DNA from: Gemmatales bacterium
Lineage (GTDB): Bacteria; Planctomycetota; Planctomycetia; Gemmatales; HRBIN36
Length of the DNA stretch: 37,323 bases
Direction: 5' to 3'
NCBI GenBank assembly: GCA_025056555.1
Contig: JANWVZ010000017.1
Coordinates: 1 to 37,323 of the forward strand
Positions within the stretch are counted from its first letter, which is position 1. The number at the start of each line of letters is the position of its first letter. Of the stretch, positions 26,299-35,665 are shown one piece after another. The translations under genes and the position numbers were made by a program. The notes below the pieces were generated by a model. It made no database searches and was not told where the DNA came from. It was given only the letters and a program-made list of their open reading frames with translations.

Positions 26299-26855
26299 CC
26301 GGCGCCAGGACGCCAAAGGAGGTCCCTTCCTTCCTGCTCATTGTAAATCCGCGCTAACACGAACAGAAGATCGGATAACCGATTCAAATAACTCAGCACC
26401 TGGGAATTAATCGCCTCCTGTTGGCTCAACCGCACGACCGCACGCTCCGCTCGCCGGCATACCGTGCGCGCCAGGTGACACCACGCTCCTGCTATCCCTC
26501 CCCCCGGCAGGACGAAGCTCGTCAGGGGCCGCAATCGGCTGTTGAGGCGATCGATTTGTTCTTCCAACCATTGCACTTGTATTGGTTGAACACGCAGGCG
26601 GGGCCGGTCGTCCTCCGCACTGGGACAGCACAAATCGGCGCCGACGTCAAATAAATCGTTTTGAATCCGCCTAATCAGTTCCGCTTCACTCTGCTGTGGC
26701 GCGTGCGCCAGTAACAGGCCCAATACACTGTTCAGCTCGTCTACCTCACCATAAGCCTCGACGCGCGGGTGACTTTTCACCACCCGCCGACCATCACCGA
26801 GGCTCGTTTCCCCCTGATCACCGGTGCGCGTGTAAATTCGGGACAGATACACCAT
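26277..26855 (-). CDS. pduO: Cob(I)yrinic acid a,c-diamide adenosyltransferase, PduO type
   Basis: This 192-aa enzyme transfers the adenosyl group from ATP to Co(I) of the corrinoid, giving adenosylcobalamin. The ATP-binding start YTRTGDQGETSLGDGRR, then HPRVEAYGEVDELNSVLGL, is characteristic of PduO, and the later RRAERAVVRL helix carries the conserved arginines. ATG 26855 gives the normal family N-terminus; the frame is open upstream to 26999, inside aroA. It is seven bases after the aroA stop. No other cobalamin gene is in the window, so the cell may take up and activate corrinoids rather than make them (inference). Confidence 0.93.
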   Translation of the reverse strand: MVYLSRIYTRTGDQGETSLGDGRRVVKSHPRVEAYGEVDELNSVLGLLLAHAPQQSEAELIRRIQNDLFDVGADLCCPSAEDDRPRLRVQPIQVQWLEEQIDRLNSRLRPLTSFVLPGGGIAGAWCHLARTVCRRAERAVVRLSQQEAINSQVLSYLNRLSDLLFVLARIYNEQEGRDLLWRPGAGQQASGS

Positions 26856-26862
26856 GACTCCA

Positions 26863-28260
26863 TTACTCCACGGTTCGCCCTTCACTGTTTCGACCACCAT
26901 TGCTGAAGCACAGGCGTTCCAAGTCTGCAAAAAAATCTGGATACGTCTTCGCCACACACGCGGGTTGATCAATAACGACGCCTGGAACACGTAACCCAAC
27001 TAAGGCCAGACTCATGGCCATCCGGTGATCGTTATACGTATACACCAAAGTGCCCTGCATGGGGCGGGGGAAGATGGTTAAGCCGTCTCCATGTTCCTGC
27101 ACTTCCGCGCCCAGCCGCCGTAATTCACGCGTCAGCGCTGCTAATCGATCCGTTTCCTTATGGCGAATATGAGCGACGTGATAAATCCGCGTTGGCCCCT
27201 CAGCAAAACAGGCCACCGCCGCCAGGGTCATCACTGTGTCGCTGATGGCGTTCATGTCCACTTCGATACCGCGCAACTGTCCGCCCTGCACGGTAATTCG
27301 GTCTGCCCGCCAATCCACCTGGCAGCCCATGCGCTCCAGTAACTCGACAAACCGCACGTCGCCCTGAAGACTATCGCGATTCAGGCCTATTACTGTTACT
27401 GCGCCTCCCGTGATCGCTGCCGCAGCCCACCAGTACGTGGCCGCGGTTGCGTCCGGCTCGATGGTATAGCATCGTGTACCACACGGTTGCTGAGCAGGTA
27501 CGTGAAACTCCCGTGCAACTGCTACCAAGGCCTCGCTTCCTGTCATACTGTGGCATTGCACTCTGGCACCAAATGTCTCCAACATCCGCAGGGTCATGTC
27601 CACATAAGGCTCAGAGACCATTTGACCGACCACACGGAACGTAACTGTTACTCCTGACCAGGGTGCTGCAAGCAACAACCCGCTGATAAACTGACTGGAA
27701 AGTTCTCCACGGACGGTAACCTTATGTGCTGGTTCCCAACCCCGTGCAATTACCCATACGGGTGGACATCCATTTCCTGCTTCGCTATACGCTTCTACTC
27801 CCAGCTGCCGCAACGCTTCCAGCAGATCTTCGATAGGACGTTCGCGCATCCTGGAAACGCCGTCCAACCGATATTTTCCGTGGCCCAAGCTTACCAGCGC
27901 CGTCAGAAACCGCATGGTGGTTCCCGAATTACCACACATCAATTCCGCCTGCGAAACGGGGATCAGGGGCGCGGATGGGATCATCCGCAGCTCAATTCGC
28001 TGAGTTTGTGAGTCCGCGTAAACTTGGAAACCCAGCTGCTTCAAGGCGGACATCATCACTTCGGTGTCTTCGCTGAACAACGCCCCTTCCAGGACAACTG
28101 GTTGCACGTGACTGGCCAGCGCCGACAACACGAGGGCCCGATTGGTAATGCTCTTCGACCCGGGAGGTCGCACGGTCGCAACTAACGGATGCGCCAACGG
28201 TCTAATCGGCCAGGAAGATGGGAAATGCTTCGTCGCTGACAAGGGTTGGCTCCTCGTCAT
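26863..28260 (-). CDS. aroA: 3-phosphoshikimate 1-carboxyvinyltransferase (EPSP synthase)
   Basis: This 465-aa enzyme transfers enolpyruvate from PEP to shikimate-3-phosphate in aromatic amino acid biosynthesis. Hallmarks are PPGSKSITNRALVLSAL (Lys36 region), LMCGNSGTTMRFLTAL, ELSSQFISGLLLAAP, and YTYNDHRMAMSLALVGL near the end. It has a 25-residue N-terminal extension before the first strand compared with the shortest family members. Its start overlaps the 3' end of truA by 59 bases; a start further in would also be possible. It sits between truA and pduO on the same strand. Confidence 0.96.
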   Translation of the reverse strand: MTRSQPLSATKHFPSSWPIRPLAHPLVATVRPPGSKSITNRALVLSALASHVQPVVLEGALFSEDTEVMMSALKQLGFQVYADSQTQRIELRMIPSAPLIPVSQAELMCGNSGTTMRFLTALVSLGHGKYRLDGVSRMRERPIEDLLEALRQLGVEAYSEAGNGCPPVWVIARGWEPAHKVTVRGELSSQFISGLLLAAPWSGVTVTFRVVGQMVSEPYVDMTLRMLETFGARVQCHSMTGSEALVAVAREFHVPAQQPCGTRCYTIEPDATAATYWWAAAAITGGAVTVIGLNRDSLQGDVRFVELLERMGCQVDWRADRITVQGGQLRGIEVDMNAISDTVMTLAAVACFAEGPTRIYHVAHIRHKETDRLAALTRELRRLGAEVQEHGDGLTIFPRPMQGTLVYTYNDHRMAMSLALVGLRVPGVVIDQPACVAKTYPDFFADLERLCFSNGGRNSEGRTVE

Positions 28261-28990
28261 ACCAGACCTGCATCAGGAATAAGCCCTGGGGCGGCGCGGT
28301 CGGTCCGGCCAATCGCCGGTCCCGAGCATGCAGAATCTCAACGACACGCTCTTCCGACCAATAGCCGCGTCCCACATTCACTATCGTTCCCACGATCGCT
28401 CGTACCATGTTATACAAGAAGCCGTCAGCCGCGATGTCCAGCCATATCAGCGGGCCTTTTTGCCGCCACTCTAAATATGTGATATTGCGGACACTAGACA
28501 TACGGTTAGGCCACTCGGTTTCAAAGCTGCGGAAGTCATGCCGACCCAGTAAAGGCTGGCTCGCCGTTTGCATTCGATTAATGTCCAGACGCCAGGTCAC
28601 ATGCCATACATAACGCCGCAAGTACACCGGCCGCACTTCTCCCACGTGGATGTAATAACGATACCACTTGCCCCGAGCGTCGTGATTAGCGTCAAAAGCC
28701 TGGGGCACGTCTTCCGCATGTCGTACCACCACATCTGCAGGCAGATGGGCATTAATCGCGCGTACTAGCCGTTCTGCAGGCAGTTCTGTTTGCGTGAAGA
28801 AATTAACCACCTGCCCCAATGCATGCACTCCCGCATCAGTGCGACCGCTCACTTGGCAGCGAATCCGCTCCTGGGTAACCGCATAGATCGCCGCTTCCAG
28901 GGTTTCCTGCACTGTACGCCGACCCGGCTGCACCTGCCAACCGGCAAAGTCCGACCCATCGTAGCTCAGAATGAGCTTGATATTCCTCAT
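28202..28990 (-). CDS. truA: tRNA pseudouridine(38-40) synthase
   Basis: This 262-aa enzyme forms pseudouridine at positions 38-40 of the anticodon arm. The catalytic Asp52 is in SGRTDAGVHALGQV; other motifs are LSYDGSDFAGWQ at the N-terminus and FLYNMVRAIVGT near the end. ATG 28990 is the family start; the frame is open upstream to 29071. It ends with TAG at 28204-28202, inside the start of aroA, and is the first gene of the truA-aroA-pduO operon. Confidence 0.96.
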   Translation of the reverse strand: MRNIKLILSYDGSDFAGWQVQPGRRTVQETLEAAIYAVTQERIRCQVSGRTDAGVHALGQVVNFFTQTELPAERLVRAINAHLPADVVVRHAEDVPQAFDANHDARGKWYRYYIHVGEVRPVYLRRYVWHVTWRLDINRMQTASQPLLGRHDFRSFETEWPNRMSSVRNITYLEWRQKGPLIWLDIAADGFLYNMVRAIVGTIVNVGRGYWSEERVVEILHARDRRLAGPTAPPQGLFLMQVWYDEEPTLVSDEAFPIFLAD

Positions 28991-29637
28991 GGTCCACGGT
29001 ATAGACGGCCCTTTTTGGTTGCCAAGGCTGCGTTTTTTGTGAGCTATTTTTCTAAGCCTGCACAAGGACAACAGGCGAAATAAGCTGGGACATTCTATAC
29101 CTTGCAGCCCCCAAATTGGCTAACACCCTGGAAACAGTCCGACAAAGCCCATGGCAGTTAGCTTAGACAGTATGTACGAAAGCGACCATCAGCGGTTCGG
29201 TACGGGCAGCAATCGTCAAGAAGTTAAGCTGACTAGCGGACTTTCCGTAAGTGGCCGCTGCGGTGAGTCTCTTTCTGACCATGCCACTAGTATCTATAGC
29301 GCTCCCCCTTACCCTGACTTGGCGTAGGTCCGACGCAGGGAACCTCTTTGTTGTGTCAGGATTTAAGCAGCTGCGAAATCGCACGAAGAGCATGACAGTG
29401 GCAGCAAGCCGGAGAAACTTCAGCAAATCACATTCCGTGAGGGCACACAGGCGTTTGGGTGGCATGTCCAGTGTGGGGATGTTGCATTAGTTGCGTATGT
29501 ACAAAAGCCAAAACAATGGTCATAAGCGTAATATCCCCGTCAATCACTATCTTGCTAAAGTTCGCTATAGGCTGCGCCGATTACATAGTACAGGAACTAT
29601 TCCGCTTCTCAGGAGTGGTCTGGGCGAGGGAGCGCAC
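28991..29637. other. Intergenic stretch between divergent genes
   Basis: About 650 bases between truA (-) and the lipoprotein gene (+). A 100-codon minus-strand frame (29465-29163) and several plus-strand frames have no ribosome binding site or family resemblance. Promoters of both flanking operons should lie here, but I could not place them with confidence. Confidence 0.4.
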
Positions 29638-30216
29638 ATGCCCTGGAAGTGCTGGCTGAGACGATTGGGCTGGTGTCTGGGTTTGGGCATCATATTGGGC
29701 TGTTCCCCGATACACACCCTATCTTTTATCGCGGTCACCGTGCCCGTGCCCCCCTGGGTGCCAGACCGCCTGGACGAAAAGTTCAGCAGCCGCCTCCAGC
29801 ATCGCACCCCCATTATGCCACCGATTCTTCCAGGGACGCGTCCCCCCCGCTGCGAAGATCCGCCTCAGGACGAAGAAATAGTTCGCGCGCTGCCAAAAGT
29901 TATTCGTGGTGTTCCTTACATACTCGAAGAATTCCGCGATATTCAGGACATCCGAAAAGAACTCCTGGTTGACCAGATCGATCCCTGCCGCTTCTATCCG
30001 TTGGTTGGCCCTGCTCAACTGCATCACTGCCACTATAAGTGCACTGTGTATTACAAGCAGATCATTCAGTCGAGTTATCCTTTCCCATTCAAGATCGTCG
30101 AGGACCGAGTTGAGGTAATCTACATTGACAAGGATCACCTGCACGTGTGTGTCGGTCCGGAAGAAGCCATTCAACAGCAGGCGCAAAATGAGCTTTTCGG
30201 AAGCGGCATACGGTAA
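29638..30216 (+). CDS. Lipoprotein of unknown function
   Basis: This 192-aa protein begins with a basic stretch and the hydrophobic GWCLGLGIILGC, with Cys22 as the lipidation site. The mature part has a Pro-rich linker (PPILPGTRPPR), then a compact region with several Cys and His residues (DPCRFYPLVG, LHHCHYKC) that could bind metal or form disulfides. GAGGGAG lies seven bases before ATG 29638; the frame upstream to 29491 is ignored. It is followed on the same strand by a secreted BON-like protein gene. No named family recognised. Confidence 0.7.
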   Translation: MPWKCWLRRLGWCLGLGIILGCSPIHTLSFIAVTVPVPPWVPDRLDEKFSSRLQHRTPIMPPILPGTRPPRCEDPPQDEEIVRALPKVIRGVPYILEEFRDIQDIRKELLVDQIDPCRFYPLVGPAQLHHCHYKCTVYYKQIIQSSYPFPFKIVEDRVEVIYIDKDHLHVCVGPEEAIQQQAQNELFGSGIR

Positions 30217-30333
30217 ACCAGCCCTTACAAGCCTCTGTTCTTGATCGCCAGCGACACTGGCTCTACTTTTTCTGAAATCCTTGTGTCTATTTATGTCGAG
30301 ACTAACTTCCCTCTAAACCATAGGAAGCTTCGC

Positions 30334-31902
30334 ATGTATCGTCTAGGTCGAACGTTCTCAAGCTCCTATATAATGGCCACTCTGCTCTTACTGAATAGTG
30401 GAATCTCGCTTCGGGCAGAAGCTGGATATGAGCACGAATTAGCGGCTCGGATTGAAATGGAATTGCTGGGAGACCCGCTGACATTTCCTTATTTCTGGCG
30501 TGTGCGCGTGGTTTCTTCGGGTGTCGAGATAGCGGCTCTGGTGCCCGGTGAGGATATCCGCGAACGTGCCCTGCACTTGGCAAGGCGCATTGCTCCGGTG
30601 CCAATTTATGATCGCATTCAGGTGCAGCTAAGTCCACGGCCCTCGAGGTTGCCGCCTCGTTCTCCTCGGGAACTGGGTGAAGCGGTGCGTCATCGTTTAG
30701 AGTTGTCTCGACTGGGCACGGAAACGGGCTTCGCTGAAATTGATATCTATCCCGAACCCTCCGGTATTGTGACCTTGCGTGGTTATGTGTGCTCTTTGTC
30801 CGATAAACTCCTGGCAAGCCGTTGCCTGCAGGACCTGGAGTCCTGTATTGCAGTGAGAAATCAAATAGAAGTGAGGCCAGTAGCGGCGCAAGCTGCCCTC
30901 CGCGGGGCTGTACCCCATCAGACCCTGTCGGAGCCGGAGGAGTATCGGCCCGACCCTTTCCATTGGCGTCCCCCTCGACCCCCGTTGGCAGATGCGGGTT
31001 CTGCAGCAGTCGCCCGGCAACCCATGCGTGTGAATGCGTCGGCCTCTTCACCCTTCTATCCCTCCATGCGACAATCCATCAAGGTGGCGTCGAATCTGCC
31101 TATGGGGGTGCTCTTGCCTGTCGCCGAGGGGCTGCGGGAAGGTAGTATAGTTCCCCCAACTAGTTCCCATACGATGCCCACCAACCAGTACGCGAGTTCG
31201 CAGACCGTCCCGATGCTTTTGCCTCAGCCCAACACTTCATTGGCCCCAAGTACGGGAAACTCTTCGAACAGTTCGATTCGTCCCTATCATATTCAGTCCG
31301 CCCCTGGCGCTCCTACACAACCTCTAACGTATCCGTCGCAAAACAAAGGGGCGATTAGACCACCTTGGTCGGTTGCGGATCACGCTGCCAGGTTTTCCGG
31401 CGAGTTCGTAAACGACGCTGCCCAGCATTATCGTCCCGTACCTAACTCAGTGGTATCTGCTCCTTCGCAGGCCAATACTGGAAGAGTCAGTTTTTCCAGC
31501 CAAGATAGCAGTAGTGACCGTTCTGGCACTGGTGGGCCGTTCAGGAACTATGCTTCCATGCGTACACTGCCCTCGGTGCCTCTAAGTACGGCATCGCAGC
31601 AAACTGGGGAAACAACAGGACCTGCTGATTCTTTCAGAAGATCGCCTGCGGGTGTCGAAGGCCGAGCGATGCCCGTTACAGGCGGTTTATCAGCATTACA
31701 GGCACGCCTTACCTCAACCCTGGCGCCAGATGTAACTGATGTGCAGATTCTGGGCGTATCAGGTAACTCCCTGCGACTTCGAGTCAAGGTACCCAACGTG
31801 CAAGCTTTGGAGAGAGTGGCCCCGCGCTTATTTCAGATGCTCGAAGGAGAAGGTTACGAAACGAAGCCCGAATTTGAAATTGTAAACCCGTCGCCTCCCT
31901 AA
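30334..31902 (+). CDS. Secreted protein with BON-like domains and a long disordered middle
   Basis: This 522-aa protein has a signal peptide with probable cleavage after LRAEA (residue 30). Two BON-like alpha/beta units follow, at about 33-100 and 110-183 (the latter with IYPEPSGIVTLRGYVCSLSDK, cited in part: SGIVTLRGYV), and a third similar unit at about 453-518 (TDVQILGVSGNSLRLRV). Between them is roughly 260 residues of Pro/Ser/Gln-rich sequence. BON domains bind phospholipid or peptidoglycan-associated surfaces, so an envelope role is likely but unproven. ATG 30334 is preceded by AGGAAG; the frame is open upstream to 30241. Confidence 0.72.
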   Translation: MYRLGRTFSSSYIMATLLLLNSGISLRAEAGYEHELAARIEMELLGDPLTFPYFWRVRVVSSGVEIAALVPGEDIRERALHLARRIAPVPIYDRIQVQLSPRPSRLPPRSPRELGEAVRHRLELSRLGTETGFAEIDIYPEPSGIVTLRGYVCSLSDKLLASRCLQDLESCIAVRNQIEVRPVAAQAALRGAVPHQTLSEPEEYRPDPFHWRPPRPPLADAGSAAVARQPMRVNASASSPFYPSMRQSIKVASNLPMGVLLPVAEGLREGSIVPPTSSHTMPTNQYASSQTVPMLLPQPNTSLAPSTGNSSNSSIRPYHIQSAPGAPTQPLTYPSQNKGAIRPPWSVADHAARFSGEFVNDAAQHYRPVPNSVVSAPSQANTGRVSFSSQDSSSDRSGTGGPFRNYASMRTLPSVPLSTASQQTGETTGPADSFRRSPAGVEGRAMPVTGGLSALQARLTSTLAPDVTDVQILGVSGNSLRLRVKVPNVQALERVAPRLFQMLEGEGYETKPEFEIVNPSPP

Positions 31903-31965
31903 TGAGAGCACCCACCCGCATCCAAACGTTGCTTCCAAGAGCTATGCCAGGAAGACTTAGTACGT

Positions 31966-33723
31966 TTACATCTGTTCCACGGTGCCTATGCCCAGCAAAC
32001 CGAGGCCCAGCTTAATCGTGCGTGCGGTCAAGTCGCACAGGAGTAAGCGACTTCGCCGTAACGTTTCGTCGGGAGCCTTGAGGATGGGATGGTTTTGATA
32101 GACGGCATGGTAAGCGTTGGCCAACTCCCAGAGATAGGCAGTAATATGATTAGGTCTATATTCGGAGGCAGCATTCTCTATCGCTTCGGACAGTCGCAAT
32201 AACCATAAGGCCAAGTTGCGCTCCTCGGGAGTGCTCAGTCGAGGCATCTCCTGAACACGACGAATTTCTTCCGGGCAGATGTCGCCCTTACGAAATACAC
32301 TGCGGATACGCGCGTAAGCGTATTGCATATAAGTAGCAGTGTTGCCGTCCATAGCTAACATCTTGTCCCAATTGAACACGTAATCGCTGGTGCGGTTTTG
32401 AGACAGGTCGGCATACTTAACGGCGCCGATGCCAACTACCTCGGCGATTTGCGCCCGTTTATCCTCCGGTAACTCTGGACTATTCATGTCCACGATGGCC
32501 CGAGCTCGGCGCACTGCTTCATCTAATAGAGCCTCTAACTCGACAGCACCCCCCTCCCGCGTCTTAATCGGCTTGCGGTCTGGGCCCATCACGGAGCCGA
32601 AAGACACATGCTCCAGACGGACATTCTTATATCCCCATCGGCGTGCGATCTCGAAAAGCTGCTGGAAGTGTAAACTCTGACGAAAATCCACGACATAAAG
32701 GATGGCCTCCGGACGGAATCGTTCCATCCGGTAACGAACCGTGGCCAGGTCGGTCGTCATATAGGTGTAGGCACCATCGCGTTTTCGGATAATGGCAGGG
32801 GGTTGTTGATCATTGAGAAAGACGACCACCGCACCTTCGCTGTAAGTCGCAATACCTCGCTGTAACAAGTCCTGAACGACCTCCGTCAGCATCGGATGAT
32901 AGAAACTCTCTCCCAGCGTATAATCAAACTGAATATGCAGTCGGCGGTAGATACGCTCGAGTTCCGCCAGGCACCAGGGCATCATGCGGCGCCAAAGTTC
33001 TAAGTTTTCGGGGTCGCCCGCATGTAACTTGGCCGTTTCCAATCGGCAGGCCTCGGCCACGGGATTAGCGGCTTCTTCTTCATCTTCCTCGGCAGTGTTG
33101 CCAGCCTCGCGGATTTTTTCGCGAACCAGAACGTAAAGGCGGAGCATCTCACGAACCGGATCTCGTCGTAGGGCTTGTTCATCGCGGTAGTGCTTGTAAC
33201 CGTAAATGAGCATGCCGAATTGTGTACCCCAGTCGCCGAGATGGTTATCGGTGATGACCCGATGTCCGAGAAAGCGCAAGGTGCGCGCCAAACAGTCGCC
33301 GATGATGGTGCTCCGCAGGTGTCCGACGTGCATGGGCTTGGCAACGTTCGGGGAGCTATAATCAAGGACAAAGGTCTGCGGCACGGAGACAGCGGTCACG
33401 CCGAGACGGTCGTCTGGCGCTACATGGAGCAGCTGGCGCGCCAGCCAGTCGGAACGTAACCGCAGGTTGATGAATCCGGGTCCAGCGATTTCCGGCGGTT
33501 CCGTAGCCTCGTCCAGCGCAAGATGGGCAATGATCTCCGCAGCGAGAGTCCGAGGAGGTCGGCCCAAGGCCTTACCTAAAGGCATGGCCAAGTTTGCCTG
33601 GTAATCGCCAAAGCGCGAATCGCTGGTTGGCCGAATCAGATCGAGATACTGCTCCGGCTCCGAAATGTTGAGAGCCAGCAGAGCCTGGCGAAAATGTTCG
33701 CGCAGTAGCCGTAGCACATTCAT
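31966..33723 (-). CDS. argS: Arginyl-tRNA synthetase
   Basis: This 585-aa class I synthetase charges tRNA-Arg. The N-terminal Add1 domain contains FGDYQANLAMPLGK; the HIGH motif is HVGH at 132-135 in SSPNVAKPMHVGHLRST; VDFRQSLHFQQLFEIARRWG and the KMSK-equivalent region GPDRKPIKTREGGAVEL follow. The C-terminal anticodon-binding helices end with GLGLLGIGTVEQM. An insertion with Glu-rich sequence (NTAEEDEEEAANP) lies near residue 225. Length and motif order are normal. Confidence 0.98.
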   Translation of the reverse strand: MNVLRLLREHFRQALLALNISEPEQYLDLIRPTSDSRFGDYQANLAMPLGKALGRPPRTLAAEIIAHLALDEATEPPEIAGPGFINLRLRSDWLARQLLHVAPDDRLGVTAVSVPQTFVLDYSSPNVAKPMHVGHLRSTIIGDCLARTLRFLGHRVITDNHLGDWGTQFGMLIYGYKHYRDEQALRRDPVREMLRLYVLVREKIREAGNTAEEDEEEAANPVAEACRLETAKLHAGDPENLELWRRMMPWCLAELERIYRRLHIQFDYTLGESFYHPMLTEVVQDLLQRGIATYSEGAVVVFLNDQQPPAIIRKRDGAYTYMTTDLATVRYRMERFRPEAILYVVDFRQSLHFQQLFEIARRWGYKNVRLEHVSFGSVMGPDRKPIKTREGGAVELEALLDEAVRRARAIVDMNSPELPEDKRAQIAEVVGIGAVKYADLSQNRTSDYVFNWDKMLAMDGNTATYMQYAYARIRSVFRKGDICPEEIRRVQEMPRLSTPEERNLALWLLRLSEAIENAASEYRPNHITAYLWELANAYHAVYQNHPILKAPDETLRRSRLLLCDLTARTIKLGLGLLGIGTVEQM

Positions 33724-33825
33724 GGGAATACTCGTCGTCAGGCTCGAAAAAATGTACCGGCCTGCCCGTGGGCGAGCAGCTTAGTAACGCTTTATAAGAA
33801 CTCTGGTCGGCAGAGACCAAGGCGT

Positions 33826-34230
33826 TCAGGGCTGATCGTTGGTCGTTTGCCAAGCCACGTGGGGAGCATCTGCCCAGAGGTGCTCTAGAGCGTAATATTC
33901 GCGAGTCGGCGGGTCAAAGATGTGTACCACCACATCGCCGTAATCTTCAATGACCCACTTGCCCGTTTCATAACCTTCCAGACCTATCCGCTGATCGCCT
34001 ACCGCTTGCATTGCCGCATCTATTTCCTCGACCAGAGCATGAAGTTGCCGACGGCTCTGTCCAGTAACGATGACCATGAAGTCGTACAACGGTGTCAGTC
34101 GGCGCATGTCCAGGACGAGGATATCCCGGGCTTTTTGCTGATCAGCAATACGGGCACATAACAACGCACGTTCCAACGCAGTGGGCAGGTGGGACTTCAC
34201 GACACGACGCTTAGTAAGCGTTTCACTCAA
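33826..34230 (-). CDS. rsfS: Ribosome silencing factor RsfS
   Basis: This 134-aa protein of the Iojap/RsfS family binds L14 on the large ribosomal subunit and blocks joining with the small subunit when nutrients run low. Family motifs are ARDILVLDMRRLTPLYDFMVIVTGQSRRQLHAL, the DYGDVVVHIFDPPTREYYALEHLWAD end, and the conserved GYETGKWVIED (each cited in part: YDFMVIVTG, GKWVIEDYGDVVVHIF). The start is probably TTG at 34230, because AAAGGAGG ends nine bases upstream; the open frame to 34290 adds sequence without family similarity. It lies about 100 bases upstream of argS. Confidence 0.92.
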   Translation of the reverse strand: MSETLTKRRVVKSHLPTALERALLCARIADQQKARDILVLDMRRLTPLYDFMVIVTGQSRRQLHALVEEIDAAMQAVGDQRIGLEGYETGKWVIEDYGDVVVHIFDPPTREYYALEHLWADAPHVAWQTTNDQP

Positions 34231-34752
34231 CCGTTTTACCCTCCTTTCTTGTCTTCTTGGGCGACCGAATTTATCCGCCTGCTCCCACACTTTATTTTAT
34301 CCCGACAGCACGGCAAAAGGAAGAAAAATCCTTGGAAGCGAGTCCTAGCCGCACTGAAGTGGGAGAGCGGGTGCGCTGCGCCACTCTGGATGCAGTGAGA
34401 TTCCAGGGGTGTCACAACCTCATTCAGTGCAGCTCTGAACACCATTATGAAGGTTGTAATCTAGGCTCGCCACTGTCGTTCCTGGAGGTTGTCCTGTTGG
34501 CACGCCCAAGTGCGGTCTCCGCGAATGCTGATGGAAGTGTGAAATGGCACTGTAGGCGAGCTGAGCCCTTCTTACGGCTGAAATGTAGACGGATGGCGGG
34601 AAAAATGCACCGTGCGCAAATGGAAGCCGTCATGAAATTGCTGCGTTCGGCGGATCAATACCGCGGGGGTTACGAGGGGTTAGTTCAAAGGTTCGTAGAC
34701 GTGGAACTGAACAAAGCGACTTAGAAAGCAGAGATGTCGCATCGCCAAAGAA
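34231..34752. other. Intergenic stretch between rsfS and prmC
   Basis: A 155-codon plus-strand frame (34257-34724) spans most of this but has no ribosome binding site, odd composition and no family resemblance. It begins inside the ribosome binding region of rsfS. I see no structured RNA or terminator. Confidence 0.4.
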
Positions 34753-35637
34753 CTATGGGCCATTCAATTTCCGGGCAGCAATCACGCGGGGATAGCGGTC
34801 TGTATCATAAATGGTGGGTTCGAGTAGCAAGGGACTTAACGTCTCAATGAGATGACGGACGGGTCGTTCCTGGTCAGCGCCGATTTCCAGCAAGAGGTAA
34901 CCGCCGGGAAGCAGGAAGTTAGCAGCGTCGAGGATAATGCGTCGAACGATAGCTAAACCTCCCGGCCCGCCTCGATAAGCAACCTCCGGCTCATAGTGGC
35001 GAACACCGACCGGAACTCGGTCCAGTTCCTCGTCGGCGATATAGGGAGGGTTGCTGAGTATAGCGTCAAACTGTGTATGGGCAGGTAATGGGGCAAACAA
35101 GTCACCGTGCAGGTAAGTGATGCGGTCAGCCACACCGTGTCGCTCAGCATTGCGGCGGGCAACGGCCAGAGCTTCGGCACTGAGATCTACGGCAGTAACG
35201 CGGGCCGAAGAAAGGTATTTCGCCAAAGTAATAGCAATGTTCCCGCTGCCGGTGCCCAGGTCCAGGATTTGCGGTTGAACCTTGCTGCGCAGGCGGTTAA
35301 TCGCCTCGACTATAAGCGTTTCAGTGCTGGGGCGGGGGATGAGCACCGCAGGACTCACCTCGAATTCCAGTGAGAAAAACTCTTTACGTCCGACCAAGTA
35401 AGCAACGGGACAACCTTCCGCACGTTGCCGCACCAGTTGGCGAAATTTATCCCGCACCTCCTCAGAGGCGGGTTCATCAAAACGTGCGTAAAGATCAATT
35501 CGCCGGCATCCTTGAGCATGAGCCAGTAAGACTTCCGCGTCCAGACGAGGCGTTTCGAAGCCACGTTGCGACAGAAACTGCGTCGTCCATTGCAACAATT
35601 GCCCGAGCGTCCAAACCGTTTCGTGAGTCAATGCCAT
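34753..35637 (-). CDS. prmC: Release factor glutamine methyltransferase
   Basis: This 294-aa SAM-dependent enzyme methylates the Gln of the GGQ motif in RF1 and RF2, raising termination efficiency. The SAM site is ILDLGTGSGNIAITLAK (about 124-140) and the catalytic NPPY is at 196-199 in ILSNPPYIADEE. The N-terminal helical domain contains GFETPRLDAEVLLAHA. ATG 35637 is the expected start; the frame is open to a TTG at 35694 inside prfA. An AGGAGG at the prfA stop is too far from the ATG to be a normal ribosome binding site. It ends with TAG. Confidence 0.95.
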   Translation of the reverse strand: MALTHETVWTLGQLLQWTTQFLSQRGFETPRLDAEVLLAHAQGCRRIDLYARFDEPASEEVRDKFRQLVRQRAEGCPVAYLVGRKEFFSLEFEVSPAVLIPRPSTETLIVEAINRLRSKVQPQILDLGTGSGNIAITLAKYLSSARVTAVDLSAEALAVARRNAERHGVADRITYLHGDLFAPLPAHTQFDAILSNPPYIADEELDRVPVGVRHYEPEVAYRGGPGGLAIVRRIILDAANFLLPGGYLLLEIGADQERPVRHLIETLSPLLLEPTIYDTDRYPRVIAARKLNGP

Positions 35638-35665
35638 GGCGTGTACCTGGGGAATCCGTTCGTGA

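Noticed and set aside
29163-29465. 100-codon minus-strand frame
   Set aside because: No ribosome binding site, no recognisable domain, isolated position.
34257-34724. 155-codon plus-strand frame between rsfS and prmC
   Set aside because: Begins inside the rsfS translation start region, lacks a ribosome site and has no family resemblance.
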